From Euonymus europaeus (taxonomy: Eukaryota > Streptophyta > Magnoliopsida > Celastrales > Celastraceae), in the NCBI GenBank assembly GCA_963580455.1, contig OY756970.1:13578001-13642000 (forward strand): a DNA stretch of 64,000 nt, given 5' to 3'. Made by a program: the position numbers and the translations under genes. The notes below the pieces were generated by a model. That model searched no databases, was not told the origin of the DNA, and worked only from the letters and a program-made list of their open reading frames with translations. Within the stretch, counting starts at the first letter, position 1. Each line of letters begins with the position of its first letter. Below, one piece after another: positions 1 through 10,050 of the stretch.

Positions 1-782
1 TATTTAATTGCACCTGTTGCTCCAGTTCTTTTCATGCAAATAGTTCAAATTCGTGTAATAAAGAAACATATTTAAGAGAATCTTGTTATGTTTGAAGAAA
101 GATGAATGACATAACTTTTTTATGGGCCATATCTTTGTTTTACGTTGCGCGTGTTCTATGAAGTCATGAAGTACTGGAACTGCTGGTTTTAGAAGATAAA
201 GAGCATATTTTCCTTTTCCTTTTCATTTTATGATTGATACTCTTTTTTCAGTGAGTACCTTGTCCTCAAGGGTGTCAAAAACTGTTCTGCATTCCTTGCT
301 TGGAACAATTATGACGTGATAGAATTTGATGTCAGATTCTATAGATGCCATTTTGCCTAAAGAAATGAAAGTTTTTATTATATTGTTAAGTGGAATACAC
401 CTAATCAGGTTGAATTTAGTGTTAGAATTATCCTTTGTCTATTTATTTATAATGTGATTGATAAAAAATAGTAGCCACTAGTCCATGGCTTATTGACTTA
501 ATGTATTGCACGTCTTGCTTTGTAATGGTATTAATGACATGGTTTGAAGGTGATTATGATATTCTATTATCTTTTAAATTATGCTTATGTGTGAAGATAT
601 ATAAAACATGATTTTACCATTTTATTCAACTGTTAGTTAAAGTTTTGATGGAGTATATATATAATTGCAGCAGTATAAAAGGGGATGAGGTAACCAAGAC
701 TGAAAAACATATTGAAATTTTTTCATATCACTTTCTTCATTCCGTTTAATGGTATTATGTTTGACTATTAATTTGTGGTGGC
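1..782. other. Host flanking DNA, no gene recognised
   Basis: AT-rich plant DNA with no viral or retrotransposon similarity to the rest of the window and no long open frame. Two pyrimidine-tract-plus-AG sites (about 245-251 and 661-670) could be splice acceptors of a host gene, but no exon can be delimited. It is the only unambiguous host sequence in the window. Confidence 0.6.
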
Positions 783-1080
783 ATGCTGCATCAACTTGCT
801 ATAATAGACAATATGGGAGGACATAAAGGTAGGACTAAGGATTCAATGTCATGGCCTATGGAAAATGAACGTGTCTTCATTGGTATACTATATGAGAGTG
901 TGAAAGCTGGAAAATTGCAATGCTCTACATTTAAACCAGATGAATGGGGGAGAATCAACCAAGAGATGATTGCAGTGACTAAATGGGATTACGGGGTAGA
1001 GCGCTTGAAGGGTAAGTGGAACCGTTTACGAAAGTTGCATCGCTTGTTCTCTCAGCTGTTAGCACATACTGGGGTGACAT
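783..1080 (+). pseudogene. Myb/SANT-like domain protein, 5' fragment cut by viral DNA
   Basis: An ATG at 783 opens a frame encoding about 100 residues with the layout of the plant Myb/SANT-like (Myb_DNA-bind_3) domain: an N-terminal tryptophan (SWPMENERVF), a central W (DEWGRI), then the LKGKWNRLRK helix and an LLAHTG motif. Proteins with this domain in plants are either nuclear DNA-binding proteins or the companion protein of PIF/Harbinger transposons; which applies here cannot be told. Just after the HTGVT motif, where the family usually has a W, the sequence changes to pararetrovirus at about 1080. The remaining domain is not found in the window. The open frame continues a little into viral DNA, giving a meaningless fused C-terminus. 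Confidence 0.6.
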
Positions 1081-3638
1081 TGAGGTTACTCAACAATCCA
1101 TTCTTAAGTCCGAACGTCCGTCATTAACTAAAGCTAAATCTCCTACGAAGGACATTAGTTTCCAAACAACAATTGATCAGAAAATACAAGCTCTTCACAT
1201 TGATCTACATCAATCCTCTTGTCAGAAAAATAAATCCTTAGGAACCTCAACAATTCATAATTTAGATAAAGTAAAAAAATCTTCTAATAACCTTATACAA
1301 AGCCCTGGTTCTTCTTCTGAAAACAATGATAAATCTCAGGATAAAAGAATTACTTGTAAACATTGTAATAAATCTAATCATTGGACACGATACTGTCGTG
1401 TTCGAAAGCGAATTAGAAAATTACAACTAGATCAAGAAATCATTGCAAAAATAGATTCAACCTTAAATGATACTGATGAGTCATCAGATGAAGAAAAGAC
1501 CAAAATAGAACCCCATAATCATACATCCTCTGTTACAAAGATTACCATAAAAACTCCAGACCCTAGTATTAAAACACTTCAACAAGATATTGCTAAACTT
1601 AAATCCAAAATCAAAAATATGAAACAAGAAAAGGATTTAAAAGAAAATAAGGAACAACCTTTCCTTAGATTATTGTCTCAGGTTACTAGCCAAAAATGGT
1701 TTATAAAAGTTGCACTAGAAATCCAAAAATCATTCTCTTTTGATACAATAGCCTTAGTTGACTCTGGAGCTGATTTAAACTCTCTTCGTTCAGATTTAAT
1801 TCCTCGTCTTTATTGGGAAAAAACGAATGAAGGAATTAAATCTGCAGCAGGAGAACAACTTAAGATTCTTTATAAATTATCTGATGTCACAATCACAAAC
1901 AATGACACTAATCTTAAAACTAGTTTCTTAGGTATCCAAGACATTACAAAATATGTTATTCTAGGAACTCCATTCCTTGAGCTACTCAAACCATTTAAAA
2001 TTAGTAATAAAGGAATTCATACTAGGATTCTAGGAAATAAAATAATTTTTCCTTTTATCCAACAACCAATCACAAAAAATATTCATTTCCTAGCACAAAA
2101 TTCTGTTTATGAAGATTCCATTAATTGTTTGATTGAAAACAAAGGAAAACAGATTGAACACCTTTCTGACCAAATTAACATCTCCCAAATTAACCAACAA
2201 TTATCAACAGCAGAAACCAAAGGAAAAATAGAATCTCTCCAACATATCTTTGAAAAAGATGTTTGCTCTGATCTTCCTACTGCCTTCTGGGATAGGAAGA
2301 AACATGTTGTCCAATTACCTTATGAAAAAGATTTTCAAGAAATTAATATCCCTACAAAAGCTCGAGGGATACAAATGAACAAGGAATTAGAAGAACACTG
2401 CCGAAAAGAGATTCAAGATCTTTTAGATAAAAAATTAATTAGGCACAGTTAGTCTCCTTGGAGTTGTGCTGCTTTTTATGTTAACAAGAATGCTGAAATT
2501 GAACGGGGAGTTCCTCGACTTGTTATCAATTATAAACCTTTAAACAAAGCCCTTCATTGGATTCGTTATCCAATCCCAAATAAAAAAAGACTTACTAGCT
2601 AAGTTATATGATGCTAAAATATTTTCAAAATTTGATATGAAATCTGGTTTTTGGCAAATCCAGATTAAAGAAAAAGATAGATACAAAACAGCTTTTACTG
2701 TTCCGTTTGGACAATACGAATGGAATGTTATGCCTTTTGGTTTAAAGAATGCACCTTCTGAATTTCAGAAAATTATGAATGATATTTTTAATCCTTATTC
2801 TCAATTCTTAATTGTGTACATTGATGATGTTTTGATATTCTCTCATAATATCAAGCAACATTTTTATCATCTCTTTAAATTTCTCAAGATTATTAAAGAC
2901 AATGGTTTGGTTGTGTCCAAAACAAAGATTAAATTATTTCAAACGAATATTCGGTTTCTTGGTCGTAATATTTATCACGGTACTATTATACCAATTGAAC
3001 GATCCATCAATTTTGTTGATAAGTTTCCAGACAAAATATTAGATAAAAATCAATTACAGAGATTCTTAGGAAGTTTAAATTATATTGCTGATTTTTATCC
3101 TAACCTTCAAAAGATATGCAAACCTTTACATGACAGGTTAAAGAAGAATCCTCCTCCTTGGATGGATACTCATACTTCTATAATCCAAAGGATCAAGGCT
3201 TATCTTCCCACATTACCTTGTTTATGTATTCCTGATCCTATTGCTTTTAAAATAGTTGAAACAGATGCTTCAGAAATTGGTTATGGTGGTATCCTTAAAC
3301 AATTAAAGAATAGCAAAGAAGAAATCATACAGTTTACTTCCAAAAAATGGAATCCTACTCAGCAAAATTATTCTACAATTAAAAAAGAAATTTTATCTAT
3401 TGTTTTATGCATTTCAAAGTTTCAAGGTGACTTATTAAATCAAAAGTTTTTAGTTCGTATTGATTGTAAATCTGCAAAAGAGGTTTTACAAAAAGATGTC
3501 CAAAACATAGCTTCCAAACAGATTTTTGCTAGATGGCAAGCTATTCTTAGTGTTTTTGATTTTGATATTGAACACATTGCAGGTAAAGATAATAATTTAC
3601 TAGATTTCTTAACACGTGAATTCTTGCAGGATCGATAA
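1081..3638 (+). pseudogene. EPRV component A polyprotein (CCHC-protease-RT-RNase H), 5'-truncated
   Basis: The copy begins in the linker before the zinc finger, so movement-protein sequence is absent. In order: CCHC knuckle (1355-1396, C-x2-C-x4-H-x4-C), retropepsin DSGAD motif (1760-1774), RT with the YIDD catalytic box (2817-2828), and RNase H with the ETDAS aspartate (about 3264). No integrase follows. Two lesions break the frame: a C-to-T type nonsense change at 2450-2452 (TAG where sister copies have CAG) and a one-base A-run expansion around 2583-2589. The frame ends at the TAA common to all A copies. Apart from these the copy is close to its relatives, so it is a decayed viral gene and not a host gene. 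Confidence 0.92.
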
Positions 3639-3715
3639 TACATTATCCAGCAGTTAGCAGTATCAAAGAAGAATTTCTCAGTAAACTGGTTAAGGTTATC
3701 TCTTTTATCTTTGTT

Positions 3716-3895
3716 ATGCATCCATTTGAATTAAAACGACTGGTAAACAGACTTAACCATCTTAAATCTGATCTTACACAAGAAAATAAGAGGTTATCTA
3801 TTCAGATTATCAGGTGGCACATTGCTCATCCTTATCAACAGGCTCCCCCTGTTTGGATTTCTCAAAATCGTGCTGATATTATCTCTCGAGTTTAA
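3716..3895 (+). CDS. EPRV ORF2, short allele (59 aa)
   Basis: Small frame 77 nt after the polyprotein stop, starting MHPFELKRL. It matches the 82-residue ORF2 of the copy at 8612 but lacks 23 residues through an in-frame 69-nt deletion between short ATTAT repeats. The N-terminal half has regularly spaced leucines among charged residues and is probably helical or coiled coil. Caulimovirids often encode a small coiled-coil virion-associated or DNA-binding protein, so that role is possible but unproven. The same deletion occurs in the copy at 42287, linking the two by descent. Confidence 0.55.
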   Translation: MHPFELKRLVNRLNHLKSDLTQENKRLSIQIIRWHIAHPYQQAPPVWISQNRADIISRV

Positions 3896-3903
3896 AGTTT
3901 AAA

Positions 3904-4347
3904 ATGGCTTCTGATTCACTTAAATATATTTTAGCAAGGTTTTCAACTCCCATATTTTCAAATGATTTCTGTCCCAAAAAACCCAATTACGTTTATCTTG
4001 AACTCGAGAAAGATCAAATTAATGTTGTTCTTCATTCTTGGGATGATTGGGAAGAATGTTGGGCATACCCTATCTTAAATGCTGACAATGTTAAAATCGA
4101 ATGTTTGCGTATTTTCCATTATTTTGACTTACCTTATGATATGCGCAAAAACATTCTTGAAATCGGACTCTTCTCTCAAATACGTGATCAGATTTAATTT
4201 GATCTTATTACTGATCATGTTCACGATTTTATGAATCAATTTATTGAAGAAGAAGAAGCTTTAGAAAATAATGATTCCATCGATAGTATGGAAGAATTTT
4301 GGGATGAATTTGAAGATGAACCCGATGCATGGGTAGATGAGTTTTAA
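3904..4347 (+). pseudogene. EPRV ORF3 (acidic protein), nonsense allele
   Basis: Starts MASDSLKYIL nine bases after the ORF2 stop, the same spacing as in the copies at 42475 and 50198. Intact sisters encode 144-147 aa with a hydrophobic or aromatic N-terminal half and a strongly acidic C-terminal tail. Here a single-base change makes TAA at 4195-4197, removing the acidic tail. I know of no named function for this protein; its place after RNase H matches the second ORF reported in florendovirus-like genomes. Confidence 0.6.
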
Positions 4348-4399
4348 ATGATTTTAAGAAATTCATCTCAAACCTGATCATGCCCAGTTATGGCTTCGC

Positions 4400-4680
4400 T
4401 ATTCCACCTAAAACGGTAGGTGGTAAAGAAATAACCAAATCCATTGAAAGTTGGAAGCTTTACTCAAAAGCTCAAAAAACCTACAAGGTGCCTAACTAAG
4501 TCTGGGTTAATCGACTTAGCTATTCCACCTCAAACGGTAGGTGGTAAAGAATTAACCAAATCCGTTGAAAGTTGGAGGTTTTACTCAAAAACCAAAAAAT
4601 CCTATAAGGTACCTAACTAAGTCTGGGTTAATCGACTTAGCTATTCCACCTCAAACGGTCGGTGGTAAAGAAAATGGCAA
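4400..4680. repeat. 121-bp tandem repeats upstream of viral promoter (about 2.3 copies)
   Basis: The block starting attccacc recurs at 4401, 4522 and 4643, a period of 121 bp. Each starts with a CCACCT-8nt-AGGTGG inverted repeat (the first copy reads CCACCTaaaacggtAGGTGG). Repeat number differs between viral copies in the window (two or three). Confidence 0.9.
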
Positions 4681-4898
4681 ATCCGTTGACAACTGAGTAT
4701 TTGCTAAAAATACCATTTTACCCTTTCGGGTCCAAACATGAAACATGAAGACATTATGGACAAAAAGACAAGGTTATTGCTTTTCCATAAAAGCACCATT
4801 ATCAAAAGTGGAACATCATTTCAAAAGGTGGGAGACATTGACCACTATTCAAGTTCCACTATTTAACTTTTTATCATTGTAAAGGTGATCTCTTAATC

Positions 4899-4906
4899 TA
4901 TAAAAG
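4899..4906 (+). promoter_or_regulatory. TATA box of EPRV promoter
   Basis: TATAAAAG inside the conserved block ATCTATAAAAGAGACCACC, found at the same place in every viral copy. It lies about 220 bp downstream of the 121-bp repeats and is followed by the long leader, as in caulimovirid full-length-RNA promoters. Confidence 0.8.
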
Positions 4907-5786
4907 AGACCACCTATGCCTTAGTTTATGATCTTTTGGCTCTTACAAATCTTTTGGTTCTTAGACATCTTTGGCTTGGAACTTAGAATTCTCTCAACCT
5001 CTCCTCTCTCAAAACCTTCCCCTCTTATCAAAAACGGGAACTACAGAGTTCCCTCCTCTCAATGTAAGCTACAAGCAGGCATTCAAAAGTCTGTAAGTTT
5101 ATCTTGTTTAATACTTGCAGCTTTTGAATGCGTTCAATAATATCTATGGCTGGTTTAACCGCCTTTATTGTTTAATTGTTCATATATTGTTTATCTTATG
5201 GCTGGTTCTACCGCCTCTCTTATTGTTTTATTTATGTGTTGCTTCGACGGCGCCACAAACGGTCGGCTCTGCCGCCTGTGGTTGTAAAGCCCAGAAGTTC
5301 TTTAAGTTCTTTATGTTCTTTTGTTCATCATCCAATTATTTATTTTATAATGCTTGATATTGCAATTGCTTTAGCATTGTTAAATTTATTTATGTTCTTG
5401 TTCTTGCTTTACTTAATTTTATGTTTATAAATCTCTGTTCTTCCTCCTCCATTTCTTTGTTATAATCAAGGCGACTCAGGACGATTAAGTCTGTGGAGTC
5501 CAATTTATATATTGAGTTTAGTGAGGCTCTGTGAAGATGACAAGCTTCAACTCGTTAACTGAATCGAATAGCTTAGTTTCTTCCCTGCTTGCATGATCCT
5601 TCCCGTTATGGTATCAGAGGTTGGGGCAAGTGGTTGTATATTAAGGGACTTATGGTTGATTGCATACCATGCTAATGCTTTGTGGAAACCAAGGACAAAA
5701 GAGGGCCAGTAAGGGGCGACGGACAGCCCAGTAAGTGCCAGCGCGATATCCTTGGTAAAGCATCAAGTTGAGGGTATTAATCAAAC
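4907..5786 (+). other. EPRV leader with primer binding site and hairpin
   Basis: Long untranslated leader between promoter and ORF1. The primer binding site TGGTATCAGAGG is at 5609-5620 and matches 11 of 12 bases of the complement of initiator tRNA-Met. An 11-bp inverted repeat (GCATTCAAAAG at 5079-5089, CTTTTGAATGC at 5121-5131) can form a hairpin. Further short stems are built from GGCTGGTT..ACCGCC-type motifs around 5150-5280. Several short open frames cross the leader, but most lack an ATG. Confidence 0.8.
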
Positions 5787-8541
5787 ATGAGTTCTCTTTT
5801 TAGATCAACTTCTACCTCTTCAACTATATCAGACGATAGAATCGTCAATCAAGAAGAAATTAATCTTGAAGATTTAGTTAGGGACGTTGATGATTGGGAT
5901 ATTCCCCGAGTTGAAATAAACAAAATATATAAAAAGGAATTCAGATTTAATATCCTAAGTCGTAATGATTATACGATTAAAACTGAAGAAAGAGATATTA
6001 CACTGTTTAAGTCATATGAAACCATTACTTTTAGTTCTAGACGACATTCAGTTGATTTACAAAAATTCAATCGTAGTTCGGCCACTTCATCTTTTAGATC
6101 GGAGTCAGGAATCCCTCCTAGGAACTCCTTTTCTACTCCAAGTACTTCTTATAAAGTAAAAAATCAATTTTCATCCAACCCAAGTACTTCTTATCATCCT
6201 GATTTAAGTGGAGTTAATCATTCTGGTTCAATCCCAAAACCATTTTACAATGTTCAACACCCAGAATCCCAAACCAGTTCCACCCAAGAACCAATGTCAC
6301 CAACTTATTCTCAAATGGTTGATAATAATTACCCAGAGTTAAATGTCATTATCTGTGATAATTTTGTTATCGATAAACAATCATTACAAAAAGATTTTTA
6401 TTCTTCTCAAAATACAGCCAAAAGAGACTGGTTCCTCAGTCATTATGCAGGTGAGAAAAGACAGTCTATTCAAAACCGATATTATGATTTTCTCGAACTA
6501 ATACAAAAACAATTGCCGTTCTTTGAATACTTCGAGTTAGACAGTGATGACCCCAGAATTGATTGGGCATCTTATCCTTTTACTCCAAAAGCCTCAAAAG
6601 CTTCAAAATCTTCCAAATTTTACAAAACTTTAGATTCCTCCATCAATGCTCGAACCAAGGTTCAGACCTGGAGCTGATTTAAATTGTCTTCGTTCAGATT
6701 TAGTTCCTCGTCCTTATTGGGAAAACACAACGGAAGGAATCAAATCAGCCGCAGGAGCACAACTTAAGATTCTTTATAAATTATCTGATGTTACAATCAC
6801 AAACAAAGATGTTACTCTCAAAACTAGTTTCTTAGGTATTCAAAACATTACAAAGTATGTTATTCTAGGAACCCCATTCCTTGAGTTACTCAAACCATTC
6901 AAAATTAGTAATCATGGGATTCATACTAGGATTATAGGAAATAAAATTATTTTTCCTTTCATACAACAACCTATCACAAAAAATATCCACATTTTAGCAC
7001 AAAATTCCGTTTATGAATATTCTATAAATTGCTTCATTGAAAATAAAGAAAAACAAATTGAACACCTTTCTGATAAGATTGTTATCTCCCAGATTGATCA
7101 ACAATTACCAACAACAGAAACAAAAGAAAAAATAGAATCCCTCCAAAGTATCTTTGAAAAAGATGTCTGTTCTGACCTTCCTACTGCCTTCTGGGATAGG
7201 AAGAAACATGTTGTCCAATTACCTTATGAAAAAGATTTCCAAGAAATTAATATTCCCACAAAAGCCAGAGGAATACAAATGAACAAAGAATTAGAAGAAC
7301 ACTATAGAAAAGAAATTCAAGATCTTTTTGATAATAAACTAATTAGACACAGTCAGTCTCCTTGGAGTTGTGCTACTTTTTATGTTAATAAGAATGTTGA
7401 AATTGAACGAGGAGTTCCTCGACTTGTTATCAATTATAAACCTTTAAACAAAGCCCTCCAATGGATTCGTTATCCAATTCCTAATAAAAACGATTTACTA
7501 GCTAAATTATACGATGCTAAAATCTTTTCAAAGTTTGATATGAAATCTTGTTTCTGGCAAATCCAGATCCAGGAACAAGATAGGTACAAAACTGCATTCA
7601 CTGTCCCATTTGGACAGTACGAATGGAATGTTATGCCTTTTGGTTTAAAGAATGCACCTTCTGAATTTCAGAAAATTATGAATGATATTTTTAATCCTTA
7701 TTCTCAATTCTTAATTGTTTACATTGATGATGTTTTGATATTTTCTCATAATATCAAACAACATTTTTATCATCTCTTTAAGTTTCTCAAGATCATTAAA
7801 GACAATGGTTTGGTTGTGTCCAAAACAAAGATTAAATTATTTCAAACGAATATTCGATTTCTTGGTCATAATATTCATCATGGTACTATTATACCAATTG
7901 AACGATCCATCAATTTCGTTGACAAGTTTCCAGACAAAATATTAGATAAAACTCATTTACAACGATTCTTGGGAAGTTTAAATTATATTGCTGATTTTTA
8001 TCCTAACCTTCAAAAATTATGCAAACCTTTACATGACAGGTTAAAGAAGAATCCCCCTCCTTGGACGGATACTCATACTTCTATAATCCAAATGATCAAG
8101 GCTTATCTTCCCACATTACCTTGTTTATGTATTCCTGATCCTACTGCTTTTAAGATTGTTGAAACAGATGCTTCTGAAATTGGTTATGGTGGTATTCTTA
8201 AACAATTGAAAAATGATAAAGAGGAAATTATACAATTTACCTCCAAGAAATGGAATCCTACCCAACAAAATTATTCTACAATTAAAAAGGAAATTTTATC
8301 TATTGTTTTATGCATTTCAAAGTTTCAAGGTGATTTATTAAATCAAAAGTTTTTAGTTCGTGTTGATTGTAAATCTGCAAAAGAAGTTTTACAAAAAGAT
8401 GTCCAAAACATAGCTTCCAAACAGATTTTTGCTAGATGGCAAGCTATTCTTAGTGTTTTTGATTTTGATATTGAACACATTGCAGGTAAAGATAATAATT
8501 TACCAGATTTCTTAACACGTGAATTCTTGCAGGATCGATAA
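5787..8541 (+). pseudogene. EPRV component A polyprotein with two internal deletions
   Basis: ATG at 5787 starts MSSLFRSTST, the conserved ORF1 N-terminus. After residue 80 or so (SYETI) the sequence jumps to TFSSRR: an in-frame 579-nt deletion removing the movement-protein core. A second deletion at about 6667 fuses the linker after VQTW to the protease just past its catalytic aspartate, leaving GADLN without DS, losing the CCHC finger and shifting frame (TGA at 6675-6677). From there RT (YIDD at 7720-7731) and RNase H are open to the stop at 8541. RT carries a G-to-C change (KSCFWQ in place of KSGFWQ) shared with the two downstream copies. The enzyme domains are open but not connected to a start. 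Confidence 0.92.
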
Positions 8542-8611
8542 TACATCATCCAGCATTGAGCAATATCAAAGAAGAATTTCTCCGTAAGCTGATTAAGGTT
8601 ATCTCTTTACT

Positions 8612-8860
8612 ATGCACCCTTTTGAAACAAAAAGACTTGTGAGAAGACTTAACACCCTTAAATCTGATCTTATGCGAGAAAACAAAAGATTATCTATTCA
8701 GATTATCAGGTGGCACATTGCTCATCCTTATCAACAGGCTCCCCCTGTTTGGATTTCTCAAAATCGTGCTGATATTATTGAAAACAAACATATTATCAAT
8801 TTATTAACCCTCCAAGTCAATTCATTTCAGAGTGAATTGGAAATTATCTCTCGAGTTTAA
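8612..8860 (+). CDS. EPRV ORF2, intact (82 aa)
   Basis: Starts MHPFETKRLV 70 nt after the polyprotein stop. Leucine and charged residues alternate in the first 35 residues, then a WHIAHPYQQAPPVW segment, then a second leucine-rich helix near the C-terminus. No enzyme motif, signal peptide or membrane segment. The size and coiled-coil-like pattern resemble small virion-associated proteins of Caulimoviridae, which is an inference. The stop overlaps the spacing to ORF3 (ATG two bases later), suggesting translation of both from one polycistronic RNA. Confidence 0.6.
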   Translation: MHPFETKRLVRRLNTLKSDLMRENKRLSIQIIRWHIAHPYQQAPPVWISQNRADIIENKHIINLLTLQVNSFQSELEIISRV

Positions 8861-8861
8861 A

Positions 8862-9296
8862 ATGGCTTCCGATTCACTTAAATATATTTTAGCAAGGTTT
8901 TCAACTCCAATATTTTCAAATAATTTCTGTCCCAAAAAACCCAATTATGTTTATCTTGAACTTGAGAACGATCAAATTAATGTTATTCTCCATTCTTGGG
9001 ATGATTGGGAAGAATATTGGGCATACCCTATTTTAAATGCTGATGCAGTTAAAATCGAATGTTTGCGTATTTTCCATTATTTTGACTTACCTTATGATTT
9101 GCGCAAAAACATTCTTGAAATGGCACTTTTTTCCCAAATACGTGATCAGATTTTATTTGATCTTATTACTGATCATGTTGATGATTTTATCGACCAATTT
9201 ATTGAAGAAGAAGAAGCTTTAGAAAATGATGATTCCATGGAAGAATTTTGGGATGAATTTGAAGATGAACCCGAAGCATGGGTAAATGAATTTTAA
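8862..9296 (+). CDS. EPRV ORF3, acidic C-terminal tail, intact (144 aa)
   Basis: I chose the ATG at 8862 (MASDSLKYIL) because it is the start conserved in all copies; the longer in-frame upstream start is not. The first about 95 residues contain aromatic clusters (HSWDDWEEYWAYP, FHYFDLPYDL), and the last about 45 are rich in D and E (IEEEEALENDD, WDEFEDEPEAW). No known domain is recognised. Its place, promoter-proximal at the 3' end of the genome, recalls the caulimovirid transactivator position, but no sequence similarity supports that role. Confidence 0.65.
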   Translation: MASDSLKYILARFSTPIFSNNFCPKKPNYVYLELENDQINVILHSWDDWEEYWAYPILNADAVKIECLRIFHYFDLPYDLRKNILEMALFSQIRDQILFDLITDHVDDFIDQFIEEEEALENDDSMEEFWDEFEDEPEAWVNEF

Positions 9297-9351
9297 ATAA
9301 TTCTTTCCAAAATTCTTTTTCAAACTGATCAAGTCCAGTTATGACTTGACT

Positions 9352-9520
9352 ATTCCACCTCAAACGGTAGGTGGTAAAGAATTAACCAAATCCGTTGAAA
9401 GTTGGAGGTTTTACTCAAAAACCCAAAAATCCTATAAGGTACCTAACTAAGTCTGGGTTAATCGACTTAGCTATTCCACCTCAAACGGTCGGTGGTAAAG
9501 AAAATGACAAATCCGTTGAC
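9352..9520. repeat. 121-bp promoter-upstream repeat, 1.4 copies
   Basis: Blocks starting attccacc at 9352 and 9473, 121 bp apart, each with the CCACCT-8nt-AGGTGG or GGTGG palindrome. One unit fewer than the equivalent regions at 4400 and 50694. Confidence 0.85.
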
Positions 9521-9728
9521 AGCTGGGTATTTGCTAAAAATACCATTTTACCCTTTCGGGTCCAAACGTGAAACATGAAGACATTATGGACAAAAAGACA
9601 AGGTTATTGCTTTTCCATAAAAGTACCATTATCAAAAGTGGAACATCATTTCAAAAGGTGGGAGACATTGACCACTATTTAAGTTCCACTATTTAACTTT
9701 TTATCATTGTAAAGGTGATCTCTTAATC

Positions 9729-9736
9729 TATAAAAG
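9729..9736 (+). promoter_or_regulatory. TATA box of EPRV promoter
   Basis: TATAAAAG in the conserved context ATCTATAAAAGAGACC. Drives, if active, the first full unit of the 5509-bp tandem duplication. Confidence 0.75.
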
Positions 9737-10050
9737 AGACCACCTATGCCTTAGTTGTTCATCTTTTGGCTCTTACAAATCTTTTGGTTCTTAGACATCT
9801 TTGGCATGGAACTTAGAATTCTCTCAACCTCTCTTCTCTCAAAACCTTCCTCTCTTATCAAAAACGGGAACTACAGAGTTCCCTCCTCTCAATGTAAGCT
9901 ACAAGCAGGCATTCAAAAGTCTGTAAGTTTATCTTGTTTAATACTTGCAGCTTTTGAATGCGCTCAATAATATCTATGGCTGGTTTAACCGCCTTTATTG
10001 TTTAATTGTTCATATATTGTTTATCTTATGGCTGGTTCTTTTGTTAAATT
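9737..10050 (+). other. EPRV leader remnant lacking the primer binding site
   Basis: Begins like the other leaders, with the 11-bp hairpin arms at 9909-9919 and 9951-9961, but after GGCTGGTTCT (about 10030) it jumps, via a few filler bases, to the sixth codon or so of ORF1. About 590 bp are gone, including the tRNA primer binding site and the ORF1 ATG. RNA from this unit could not be primed normally. Confidence 0.85.

Noticed and set aside
4928..5140. ATG-initiated 70-aa frame at the 5' end of the leader
   Set aside because: The ATG is absent in the copies at 9755 and 15264 and the frame differs at 43378 and 51222, so it is not conserved as a protein.
5115..5430. Hydrophobic 70-80 aa frames in the leader, repeated in each copy
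   Set aside because: The longest begins at TTG, not ATG, in all copies, and the overlapping frames are equally open. Leader short ORFs are expected in caulimovirids; no evidence of a protein.
8343..8549. Antisense open frames of about 67-93 aa opposite RNase H in every A copy (also near 3440, 13852, 19361, 42011, 49665)
   Set aside because: They exist because the sense strand is conserved; no independent start context, motif or codon bias supports them.
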